A model generated the notes under the pieces. The model saw nothing but the letters and a program-made list of their open reading frames with translations, searched no databases and was not told where the DNA came from. Both the position numbers and the translations under genes were made by a program. DNA of 5,721 bases from Actinomycetales bacterium (GTDB lineage Bacteria; Actinomycetota; Actinomycetes; Propionibacteriales; Nocardioidaceae), in assembly GCA_012513165.1 (NCBI GenBank), contig JAAZCT010000039.1:1-5721 (forward strand), written 5' to 3'. Shown here in pieces: positions 1 through 5,341 of this stretch (position 1 is its first letter; every line of letters starts with the position of its first letter).

Positions 1-1335
1 GCTCAGCGCGTTGCTGAACTGTTGGTCGAACACGGCGGCGGACAGATCCTGCCGGGTCTCACTGTGGCAGGCGAAGTGCCAGTACGCCCCGCGGTCACTA
101 TGGATGCAGCTCTGCCCGCCCGCGTTTTGGGTGTTGACGTGAGCGCCGAAACGGTCGTGGCCGCGTTGGAAGGCAACGGCATTGCCGTCGACCTCGATGC
201 AGCCACTGGTCAGATTGTGGCGACCGGTCCAAGCTGGCGGTTCGACCTCAATGATCCTTACGATCTGGTCGAAGAAGTGTTGCGGGTAGTGGGCTACGAC
301 GCTGTTCCCTCGGTGTTGCCAAAGGCGCCAGGCGGTCGTGGTTTGACTCGCGCTCAAGCGCTGCGTCGCAGGTCTGGACTAGCGCTTGCGTCTTTCGGTT
401 TGACCGAGGTGAAGTCCCTGCCGTTCGTGGGCGATGGGGACTTCGACAAGCTGGGACTCGCGGCCGACGATGCTCGCCGCGACACCGTGCAGTTGGCGAA
501 CCCACTCTCGAGTGAACAGCCAGCACTCACCAGCACGTTGTTGATCGGCCTGTTGCGTTCCACGGCATTGAACGTCAGCCGTGGTCACGACGACATCGCA
601 CTTTTTGAAGTGGCTCGAATCTTCCAACCCAAGCACGGCGTCGAAGCGCCCATTTACGGAGTGGATCGTCGGCCAACTGAAGCCGAGTACGCGGCCCTCA
701 ACGAGGCGCTGCCCATCCAGCCGCACCATGCGTCGTGGGTGATGCTCGGTCGCGCAGTGCGTCCTAGCATCAACGCTGAAGGCGTCGATTTCGTGTGGTC
801 TGACGCGTTAGCAGTTGCCCACGATCTTGCCCGCGTGCTCAACGTCGAGTTGACCGTCGAAGCCGCACAGTACGCTCCGTTCCATCCGGGACGTTGTGCC
901 GCGTTGAAGCTCGACGGCCAGATCATCGGCCATGCGGGTGAACTCGATCCTCGCATCAGTCAGGCCCACGGTTTGCCCGGACGAGTCATGGCCGGCGAGA
1001 TCAACCTCGACGCGATGTTCGATGCGGCGCCCGAGGTAGGGGAGAAGCCCAGCTTCTCGACCTTCCCCGTCGCGAAAGAAGACTTCGCCTTCGTCGCACC
1101 GGCAGCTGTCACTGCAGGCGCTTTGAGCGAATTGATCGCTGGGGCACACGAGTTCGTCGAATCGGTGCGTTTGTTCGATATCTACACGGGCGATCAAGTC
1201 GAAGTCGGCAAGAAGTCACTCGCCTACAAGGTGCGTCTGCGTGCTGCGGATCGCACCTTGAGTGATGCGGATATCAAGGCTGCGCGTGAAGCTATCTTGG
1301 CGCAAGCCGAAACGATCGGTGCCGTTTCGCGGTGA
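1..1335 (+). CDS. pheT: Phenylalanine-tRNA ligase beta subunit, C-terminal part (5' end outside window)
   Basis: The beta subunit of the cytoplasmic alpha2-beta2 phenylalanyl-tRNA synthetase, which charges tRNA-Phe. The open frame runs from base 1 without a real start, so the gene is cut by the window edge. The 444 visible residues compare with a usual full length near 800, so the N-terminal tRNA-binding and B3/B4 editing regions are missing. Visible domains, in order, are a B5 domain (about residues 28-105, ending in the typical PSWRFDL...DLVEEVLRVVGYD pattern), the catalytic-like core (about 115-340, with LANPLSSEQPAL and NVSRGHDDIALFEVARIF), and a C-terminal FDX-ACB anticodon-binding fold (about 351-444, FPVAKEDFAFV to the SLAYKVRLRAADRTLSD block). 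The reading frame is intact to TGA at 1333-1335. The partner gene pheS is expected upstream. Family identity is very secure. Confidence 0.97.
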   Translation, partial: AQRVAELLVEHGGGQILPGLTVAGEVPVRPAVTMDAALPARVLGVDVSAETVVAALEGNGIAVDLDAATGQIVATGPSWRFDLNDPYDLVEEVLRVVGYDAVPSVLPKAPGGRGLTRAQALRRRSGLALASFGLTEVKSLPFVGDGDFDKLGLAADDARRDTVQLANPLSSEQPALTSTLLIGLLRSTALNVSRGHDDIALFEVARIFQPKHGVEAPIYGVDRRPTEAEYAALNEALPIQPHHASWVMLGRAVRPSINAEGVDFVWSDALAVAHDLARVLNVELTVEAAQYAPFHPGRCAALKLDGQIIGHAGELDPRISQAHGLPGRVMAGEINLDAMFDAAPEVGEKPSFSTFPVAKEDFAFVAPAAVTAGALSELIAGAHEFVESVRLFDIYTGDQVEVGKKSLAYKVRLRAADRTLSDADIKAAREAILAQAETIGAVSR

Positions 1336-1354
1336 GATTCGCGCATATACCCAC

Positions 1355-1395
1355 CAACAGCCCGAACTCGTGAACTTCACTTGTTCGGGCTGTTG
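1355..1395 (+). terminator. Perfect 13-bp stem-loop after pheT, probable terminator without U tract
   Basis: CAACAGCCCGAAC (1355-1367) and its exact reverse complement (1383-1395) flank a 15-nt loop, 19 bp after the pheT stop. The loop holds a second dyad, GTGAA-C-TTCAC (1370-1380), which would extend the structure. No run of T follows (TCATGTG), so it is not a canonical rho-independent terminator. U-less hairpin terminators are commonly proposed in actinobacteria, and the position fits the end of the pheT transcript. A protein-binding site or an RNA-stabilising 3' hairpin is the alternative. Confidence 0.7.
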
Positions 1396-1443
1396 TCATG
1401 TGACGGCACGAACCAGGTCAGTGCGTATGGCTCGCTGCGTGGC

Positions 1444-1449
1444 TATGAT
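1444..1449 (+). promoter_or_regulatory. -10 box of the cimA leader promoter (TATGAT)
   Basis: TATGAT differs from the sigma-70-type -10 consensus at one position. Its last base lies 6 nt before the ATG of the leader peptide at 1456, which is the spacing expected when transcription starts on or next to the A of the start codon. The GGC before it and GG after it resemble the extended -10 context of corynebacterial promoters. No convincing -35 element is seen near 1421-1426 (GTGCGT), which is common for actinobacterial promoters. The start site is inferred. Confidence 0.6.
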
Positions 1450-1455
1450 GGAACC

Positions 1456-1485
1456 ATGAACACACCGGTGATCATTATCGACTAG
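1456..1485 (+). CDS. Attenuator leader peptide MNTPVIIID, upstream of cimA
   Basis: A 9-codon ORF, ATG to TAG, encodes MNTPVIIID. Four branched-chain codons occur in a row (GTG ATC ATT ATC), three of them isoleucine. It is followed at once by a hairpin and then an intrinsic terminator, and the first large gene downstream makes an isoleucine precursor. This is the layout of amino-acid attenuators such as those before ilv, leu and his operons. No Shine-Dalgarno sequence precedes the ATG, but the -10 box 6 nt upstream suggests a leaderless transcript translated from its first nucleotide. The inferred role is that ribosome stalling on the Ile codons when charged tRNA-Ile is scarce favours read-through into cimA. 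The peptide itself probably has no function. Confidence 0.72.
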   Translation: MNTPVIIID

Positions 1486-1510
1486 CGTTATTGCTCTTCC
1501 GCAATAGCGC
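1485..1510 (+). promoter_or_regulatory. Leader RNA hairpin between leader peptide and terminator
   Basis: GCGTTATTGC (1485-1494) pairs with GCAATAGCGC (1501-1510) over 10 bp, with one G-U wobble and a 6-nt loop TCTTCC. The left arm starts on the last base of the leader stop codon, so a ribosome stalled on the Ile codons (1471-1479) or sitting at the stop would cover part of it. The loop plus the next G (TCTTCCG, 1495-1501) can pair with CGGGAGG (1524-1530) in the terminator 3' arm, with two G-U wobbles. That pairing is a possible alternative, anti-terminating structure. The hairpin is seen directly; its switching role is inferred. Confidence 0.6.
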
Positions 1511-1511
1511 C

Positions 1512-1537
1512 GCCTCCCTGACCCGGGAGGCTTTTTT
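1512..1537 (+). terminator. Rho-independent terminator (attenuator) before cimA
   Basis: GCCTCCC (1512-1518), a 6-nt loop TGACCC, then GGGAGGC (1525-1531), followed directly by six T (1532-1537). This is a textbook intrinsic terminator. It lies between a promoter-like -10 box and cimA, and no long gene ends in front of it. Its only sensible job is conditional premature termination of the cimA transcript. It begins one base after the preceding hairpin, so the two stems could stack. Confidence 0.88.
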
Positions 1538-1559
1538 GTTGATATCCATGAACGCCGTT

Positions 1560-1574
1560 CCATTGACACAATGG
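1560..1574. repeat. Palindrome CCATTG-ACA-CAATGG in the cimA 5' UTR
   Basis: Two perfect 6-bp arms around a 3-nt spacer, 10 bp upstream of the cimA Shine-Dalgarno sequence. It could be a small RNA hairpin that spaces the terminator from the ribosome binding site, or a repressor half-site pair. It contains TTGACA (1563-1568), but no -10 box follows at the right distance. Function unknown; a chance palindrome is possible. Confidence 0.35.
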
Positions 1575-1584
1575 TTGGACAAAC

Positions 1585-1589
1585 GAGGA
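1585..1589 (+). promoter_or_regulatory. Shine-Dalgarno of cimA (GAGGA)
   Basis: GAGGA lies 4 nt before ATG 1594. It supports that start, which also gives the usual short N-terminal extension before the conserved DTTLRDG block. Confidence 0.7.
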
Positions 1590-1593
1590 CAGC

Positions 1594-3204
1594 ATGAGCA
1601 TCAGTCACGGTACCCACAACATCGCCGACTTCCACGTCTACGACACGACGCTGCGCGACGGCGCCCAGCAAGAGGGCTTGAACCTCTCCGTGCAAGACAA
1701 GCTCGCCATTTCGCAGCACCTCGACGATCTCGGCGTCGGGTATATCGAAGGCGGCTGGCCCGGATCCAACCCCAAAGACACCGAGTTTTTCGCGCTCGCT
1801 GCCAAAGAACTTGATTTGAAGAATGCCACTCTCGCGGCCTTCGGTGCTACGCGCCGGCCCGGAATCGCGGCGGCTGACGATCCCTTGATTCAGGCTCTGC
1901 GAGACAGTGGCGCCTCGGTGGTCACGATGGTGGCTAAGAGTCACGACCAACACGTCATCAAAGCCTTGAAAACTACGCTCGACGAGAACCTCTCGATGGT
2001 GCGTGACTCCATCACGTATCTGCGTGGCGAAGGACAGCGAGTGTTCCTCGACCTTGAACACTTCTTCAACGGCTACCTTGACAACAAGGAATACGCGATC
2101 GAAGTGGTGCGCGTTGCCGCCGAAGCAGGCGCAGAAGTGGCCGTGTTGTGCGACACCAACGGCGGCATGTTGCCCCACTGGGTTTCTGACATCGTCGGAC
2201 ATGTGGGTGAAGTGACCGGAGCGCGCCTAGGCATCCACGCCCACAACGACACCGGCTGTGCTGTGGCGAACACGCTCGCCGCAGTTCAATCCGGCGCCAC
2301 CCACGTTCAGGGTTGCGTCAATGGTTACGGCGAACGCACGGGCAACGCCGACTTGATCACGTGCGCGGCGAACCTCGAGTTCAAACTCGGAATGAAAGTG
2401 ATGCCCGAAGGCGCGCTGCGCGAAGCCACGCGCATTGCCCACGCGATCAGCGAGATCACCAACTACCCGCCGGCCGCACGCCAGCCCTACACCGGCGTGT
2501 CGGCCTTCGCTCACAAGGCGGGCCTGCACGCGAGTGCGATCAAGGTGGATCCAGACTTGTATCAACACATGGATCCGATGCTGGTGGGCAACGACATGCG
2601 CCTGTTGGTGTCCGAGATGGCCGGCCGCGCCACGATCGAACTCAAAGGCCGTGAGCTCGGATTCGACCTCACCGGCGACACCGAACTCTTGACGCGCGTC
2701 ACCGATCGGGTCAAGGCACTCGAGCAAGACGGCTACACCTTCGAGGCCGCAGACGCTTCGTTCGAGTTGCTGCTCGCTGAAGAGATTGATGGGCGGCGGC
2801 CTAGCTATTTTGACGTCGAGTCGGGGCGAGTGATCGCCGAATCGGTCGGAAGCCAAGGTGATGCTTTGGCCGAAGCGACCATCAAAGTCAGCGCGGGCGG
2901 AAAGCGCTGGGCCGTGGTGGGCGAAGGCAACGGCCCGGTCAACGCGCTCGATCATGCTTTGCGTGAAGCGGTAGAACAGGCATACCCCGAGGTTGCCCGG
3001 TTCCATTTGGTCGACTTCCGGGTGCGCATTTTGGACCAAGGCAAAGGCACGGACTCTGTCACCCGGGTTCTGATCGACACCACCGACGGCAAAGACACCT
3101 GGACCACAGTCGGAGTCGGCTCCAACATCATCGAAGCATCCTGGGAAGCGCTCGCGGATGCGATGACCTACGGCCTGCGCCTCGCGGGCGTGAAGCGGAT
3201 CTAG
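1594..3204 (+). CDS. cimA: Citramalate synthase
   Basis: Condenses pyruvate and acetyl-CoA to (R)-citramalate, the first step of the threonine-independent route to 2-oxobutyrate and isoleucine. The 536-residue protein starts with an HMGL-like/DRE-TIM barrel (about residues 12-285). It shows YDTTLRDGAQQEG at 16-28 (R21, D22), IEGGWPGSNPKD at 51-62, the metal-binding HAHND at 215-219, and CVNGYGERTGN at 241-251. A linker with FAHKAGLHASA (305-315) follows, then a C-terminal LeuA-type allosteric dimer domain (about 405-530), where end-product feedback is expected. The GGWPGSNPKD block and the length match the CimA branch (TIGR00977 type) better than 2-isopropylmalate or homocitrate synthase, its nearest alternatives. 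The upstream Val-Ile-Ile-Ile leader peptide and terminator independently fit an isoleucine-pathway enzyme. Substrate choice is inferred from similarity. Confidence 0.93.
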   Translation: MSISHGTHNIADFHVYDTTLRDGAQQEGLNLSVQDKLAISQHLDDLGVGYIEGGWPGSNPKDTEFFALAAKELDLKNATLAAFGATRRPGIAAADDPLIQALRDSGASVVTMVAKSHDQHVIKALKTTLDENLSMVRDSITYLRGEGQRVFLDLEHFFNGYLDNKEYAIEVVRVAAEAGAEVAVLCDTNGGMLPHWVSDIVGHVGEVTGARLGIHAHNDTGCAVANTLAAVQSGATHVQGCVNGYGERTGNADLITCAANLEFKLGMKVMPEGALREATRIAHAISEITNYPPAARQPYTGVSAFAHKAGLHASAIKVDPDLYQHMDPMLVGNDMRLLVSEMAGRATIELKGRELGFDLTGDTELLTRVTDRVKALEQDGYTFEAADASFELLLAEEIDGRRPSYFDVESGRVIAESVGSQGDALAEATIKVSAGGKRWAVVGEGNGPVNALDHALREAVEQAYPEVARFHLVDFRVRILDQGKGTDSVTRVLIDTTDGKDTWTTVGVGSNIIEASWEALADAMTYGLRLAGVKRI

Positions 3205-3206
3205 CA

Positions 3207-3647
3207 GTGATCCGTGAACTTGGCCCCCATGAAGTCGGTCTTGGGTTTGAGGCCATGCGCGAACTGCGGACTCAGTTGACGGACGAGGCCGAGTATCCGG
3301 AACTCGTGGCAGCCCAGATGGCGGAGGGGTATCGGCAGATTGCATCGTTTGAGGAGGAACGAGTGGTCGCGATAGCGGGATTTCGGCAGGCGCGGAATCT
3401 CGCGTGGGGTAGCCACCTGTATATCGATGATCTATCGACGATTCCGGTCGCTCGTGGCCAAGGCCATGCTTCTGGTCTGATGCGCTGGATCATGGCCGAA
3501 GCGCTACGGTTGGGTGTTGACGAAATCCATTTGGATTCCGGTGTGCAAGAGTCACGCCGAGACGCTCACGAGCTGTATTTTCGTCAAGGGTTCCGGATCA
3601 GTTCGTATCACTTTTCGATGCCGGCAGGTGTTTCGGAGTCTAGCTAG
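3207..3647 (+). CDS. GNAT-family N-acetyltransferase
   Basis: A 146-residue acetyl-CoA-dependent acyltransferase of unknown substrate. The central block HLYIDDLSTIPVARGQGHASG (about residues 70-90) is GNAT motif A. R83-G-Q-G-H-A88 fits the R/Q-x-x-G-x-G/A pyrophosphate loop and is followed by an amphipathic helix to about residue 101. Motif B follows as IHLDSGVQES...AHELYFRQGFRISSYHF (107-136). The GTG start is chosen because the N-terminal IREL and MRELRTQLTDEAEY segments are typical of this subgroup. It lies only 2 nt after the cimA stop with just a weak AGCGGA in front, so translation is probably coupled to cimA. The cimA leader would then control it too. No metabolic link to isoleucine synthesis can be read from the sequence. 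Confidence 0.88.
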   Translation: MIRELGPHEVGLGFEAMRELRTQLTDEAEYPELVAAQMAEGYRQIASFEEERVVAIAGFRQARNLAWGSHLYIDDLSTIPVARGQGHASGLMRWIMAEALRLGVDEIHLDSGVQESRRDAHELYFRQGFRISSYHFSMPAGVSESS

Positions 3648-3654
3648 CCCTAGC
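3643..3654. repeat. Inverted repeat joining the two convergent stop codons
   Basis: GCTAG-CC-CTAGC: 5-bp arms around 2 bp. The TAG stop of the plus-strand GNAT gene lies in the left arm and the stop of the minus-strand gene in the right arm. With a 2-nt spacer and no T run on either side it is a poor terminator. It may simply reflect two Ser/Arg-TAG gene ends meeting. Confidence 0.4.
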
Positions 3655-4084
3655 GGCCATTGCGCAGCATCGGTAGGTGATCGATGTCGGCTTCGACGAA
3701 CGGTTCGCCGTTCACCACGAAACCAAACTGCGCGTACCACGATTCCAGATGAGCTTGGGCGTGGATAGCGATATCCTCGGCGCCCCATTCAGCGATGACT
3801 CGTTCGAGAATCGCCGTTGATAGACCCAGCCCGCGATCCTGATCGCGCGTTGCAACTCGTCCAAGTCGGATGCGGCCATCGCAGCGGTAAACGCGCGCAT
3901 AACTGCGTAACTGTGCCGAGGCATCAGCGATCCAGACATGATGGCAGTCGGGACGCACATCCACCCCGTCGACGTCGGGCTCGCGGCAATTTTGTTCCAC
4001 GCTGAAGACCACATCGCGGATCCGCCATATTTCGTACACCTGCGTGGCTGTGAGCTTCGCTGCGGTCACGATCTCGATCTTCAT
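3650..4084 (-). CDS. elaA: ElaA-type GNAT N-acetyltransferase
   Basis: A 144-residue GNAT protein of the ElaA family, whose substrate is poorly defined. Family marks are WRIRDVVFSVEQNC (20-33), DVDGVD (37-42), the acetyl-CoA loop in RVATRDQDRGLGLS (76-89), the block AQAHLESWYAQFGF (109-122), and a C-terminal DIDHLPM (133-139) in place of the usual IPHxGM. The loop reads R84-G-L-G-L-S89, with Ser where Gly or Ala is usual. The ATG at 4084 is preferred over an in-frame GTG at 4102 because GAGGAG (4095-4090) stands 5 nt before it and would lie inside the coding region otherwise. It is the last gene of the znuC-znuB-zur operon, 20 bp after zur, so it is probably co-transcribed and may respond to zinc. 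Its function in zinc biology is unknown. Confidence 0.9.
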   Translation of the reverse strand: MKIEIVTAAKLTATQVYEIWRIRDVVFSVEQNCREPDVDGVDVRPDCHHVWIADASAQLRSYARVYRCDGRIRLGRVATRDQDRGLGLSTAILERVIAEWGAEDIAIHAQAHLESWYAQFGFVVNGEPFVEADIDHLPMLRNGR

Positions 4085-4089
4085 AGTGG

Positions 4090-4095
4090 CTCCTC
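4090..4095 (-). promoter_or_regulatory. Shine-Dalgarno of the elaA-like gene (GAGGAG)
   Basis: Read on the minus strand, GAGGAG is followed by CCACT and the ATG at 4084. It decides the start against the upstream GTG at 4102. Confidence 0.8.
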
Positions 4096-4104
4096 GCTGC
4101 ACAT

Positions 4105-4518
4105 TCAGTTTCCGTTGGGTTCTTTGACGGCAGCAGTCGCGCAGTCGAGGCAGGTGCCGAAGATTTCGAGTGTGTGCGAAACCTCAGTGAACCCGTGCTC
4201 CTTCGCGACCGCGTCCCCCCAAGCCTCAACGGCTGGTCCTTCAACCTCCACCGTGTGGCCACAAGCGCGGCACACTAAGTGGTGGTGGTGGCCGCTGCTG
4301 CACCGGCGATACAGGGTCTCGCCCTCGTCGTTTCGCAGCACATCAACTTCGCTGGCCTCGGCCAACGACACGAGGTTGCGATAGACGGTCGAGAGGCCAA
4401 TCTGTTCACCCGCATCGCGCAAGAACTCGTGGATCTCTTGAGCCGAATGGAAACCCTCGAGTTGAGCGAGCACTCCCTTCACGGCACGACGTTGGCGCGT
4501 ATTGCGTTGTTCAGCCAC
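4105..4518 (-). CDS. zur: Zinc uptake regulator, Fur family (Zur/FurB)
   Basis: A 137-residue cytoplasmic zinc-sensing repressor that, with zinc bound, shuts off zinc-uptake genes. It has an N-terminal winged helix (about 1-70) with RNTRQRRAV and the recognition segment GLSTVYRNL (41-49), then a metal-binding dimer domain. All ligands known from mycobacterial FurB have counterparts. The structural site is C83, C86, C123 and C126. The regulatory site is D59, C73, H78 and H80. The third site is H77, H79, E98 and H115. The CSSGHHHHLVCRACG and EIFGTCLDC blocks favour Zur over iron-sensing Fur or peroxide-sensing PerR. The GTG start is backed by GGAGG 6 nt upstream. The gene overlaps the znuB 3' end by 8 bp, so regulator and transporter are co-expressed, probably under autoregulation. 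The operator must lie upstream of the operon, outside the window. Confidence 0.95.
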   Translation of the reverse strand: MAEQRNTRQRRAVKGVLAQLEGFHSAQEIHEFLRDAGEQIGLSTVYRNLVSLAEASEVDVLRNDEGETLYRRCSSGHHHHLVCRACGHTVEVEGPAVEAWGDAVAKEHGFTEVSHTLEIFGTCLDCATAAVKEPNGN

Positions 4519-5341
4519 CAGAAACCTCCGGGGAGCGGCGCAGCGACATCACACCACGAATCGTGGCAGCCACGGCAAAGACCGCCAACGCAAGCAAGAC
4601 GATCGTCGGGCCCGGCTGAGCGTCGATACTCGCGCTGATGAGCAGCCCAGCGACGGCCGAAAATAGCCCGAAGCCCATTGCGAGGAAGTGGGTCCCGCGG
4701 AAGCTGGGCCGCAGCTGTTGGGCGGCTGCAACCGGCATCACCATGAGTGCTGAGACCAACAACAAGCCGACCGTGCGCATCGATACCGCGATTGTGACGG
4801 CAGCCAGCGTGGCGATCAGCATGCCATAGAACCGCGTCGGCACGCCGGCTACACGAGCGTGCTCTTCGTCGTGGCTCAGCGCAAAGAACTGCGGTGCGAG
4901 CCAGATGCTGGCCAGTAACACGATTGCGCCTAAGACGACCACCAGAAACACGTCGCCGCGACTCATCGTGGTGATCGAGCCGAACAGGTACCGGTTGAGG
5001 GTGGCCGCAGAGTTGCCTGACAGGTTGATCAAGAAAACGCCCCCCGCGATGCCGCCGTAGAACAACATCGCGAGCGCCACATCGGCAGAGGCTTTTGCAT
5101 AGGTGCGCAGCAATTCGATGCCGATCGCTCCAGCGATGGCCACCAAGACTGCTGCGACGAGGGGCGACGTCCCGGTAAGTATGCCCAAGGCGACGCCCGT
5201 GAGTGCCACGTGCCCCAGACCGTCGCCGAGCAGCGCCAGGCGCCGCTGAACGATGTACGTGCCGATGGCGGGCGCTGTCAGACCGGTGATGACGGCCGCC
5301 AGCAGTGCGATCTGCATGAACTCATACGAAAGAAGAGTCAC
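4511..5341 (-). CDS. znuB: Zinc ABC transporter, permease (ABC-3 family)
   Basis: The 276-residue integral membrane subunit of a high-affinity metal importer in the cytoplasmic membrane. About eight to nine hydrophobic segments are seen (near 10-30, 44-56, 60-78, 88-108, 131-149, 171-189, 191-208, 218-238 and 244-264). Family marks are RRLALLGDGLGHVALTGVALG (33-53) and the cytoplasmic coupling region EEHARVAGVPTRFYGM (159-174), followed by VGLLLVSALMVMPVAAAQ (191-208). The GTG start overlaps the znuC stop as GTGA (4 bp) and has GGAAGGA 8 nt upstream. An in-frame ATG at codon 9 lacks such a site. The ABC-3 family also includes manganese and iron importers. Zinc is inferred from the overlapping zur and the His-rich ATPase tail. 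The C-terminus is short and polar and carries the zur Shine-Dalgarno sequence. Confidence 0.93.
   Translation of the reverse strand: MTLLSYEFMQIALLAAVITGLTAPAIGTYIVQRRLALLGDGLGHVALTGVALGILTGTSPLVAAVLVAIAGAIGIELLRTYAKASADVALAMLFYGGIAGGVFLINLSGNSAATLNRYLFGSITTMSRGDVFLVVVLGAIVLLASIWLAPQFFALSHDEEHARVAGVPTRFYGMLIATLAAVTIAVSMRTVGLLLVSALMVMPVAAAQQLRPSFRGTHFLAMGFGLFSAVAGLLISASIDAQPGPTIVLLALAVFAVAATIRGVMSLRRSPEVSGG
4525..4529 (-). promoter_or_regulatory. Shine-Dalgarno of zur (GGAGG) inside the znuB end
   Basis: On the minus strand, GGAGG lies within the Pro-Glu codons near the znuB C-terminus. It is followed by TTTCTG and the GTG start at 4518. It decides the GTG start and shows independent ribosome entry on the overlapping gene. 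Confidence 0.75.

Noticed and set aside
1427..1459. Short ORF MARCVAMMEP ending in TGA that overlaps the leader ATG
   Set aside because: It has no ribosome binding site and would span the -10 box, so it should lie outside the transcript if the promoter call is right.
1468..1482. A Zur-box-like sequence on the minus strand (CGATAATGATCACCG) overlapping the leader peptide
   Set aside because: It shares the core GATAATGAT with actinobacterial Zur sites, but only 5 of 7 dyad positions match. It is fully explained by the ATC ATT ATC codons, and cimA is not a known zinc-regulated gene.
1563..1568. TTGACA as the -35 box of a second cimA promoter
   Set aside because: The expected -10 position 16-18 bp downstream reads as the GAGGACAG ribosome binding region, with nothing like TATAAT.
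1491..1814. Plus-strand frame of 107 codons starting in the leader hairpin
   Set aside because: It reads through the terminator and then out of frame through cimA, with no family resemblance.
1396..2202. Long minus-strand open frame (268 codons) across the leader and the start of cimA
   Set aside because: It is antisense to a secure gene, resembles no known family, and long antisense frames are expected from codon bias in GC-rich genes.
2227..3345. Minus-strand open frame of 372 codons opposite cimA and the GNAT gene
   Set aside because: Low-complexity, Arg/Gly/Val-rich composition with no recognisable domain; a shadow of the strong cimA reading frame.
4085..4102. Upstream GTG start (4102) for the elaA-like gene
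   Set aside because: It would put the GAGGAG ribosome binding site inside the coding region and add six residues not expected in the family.
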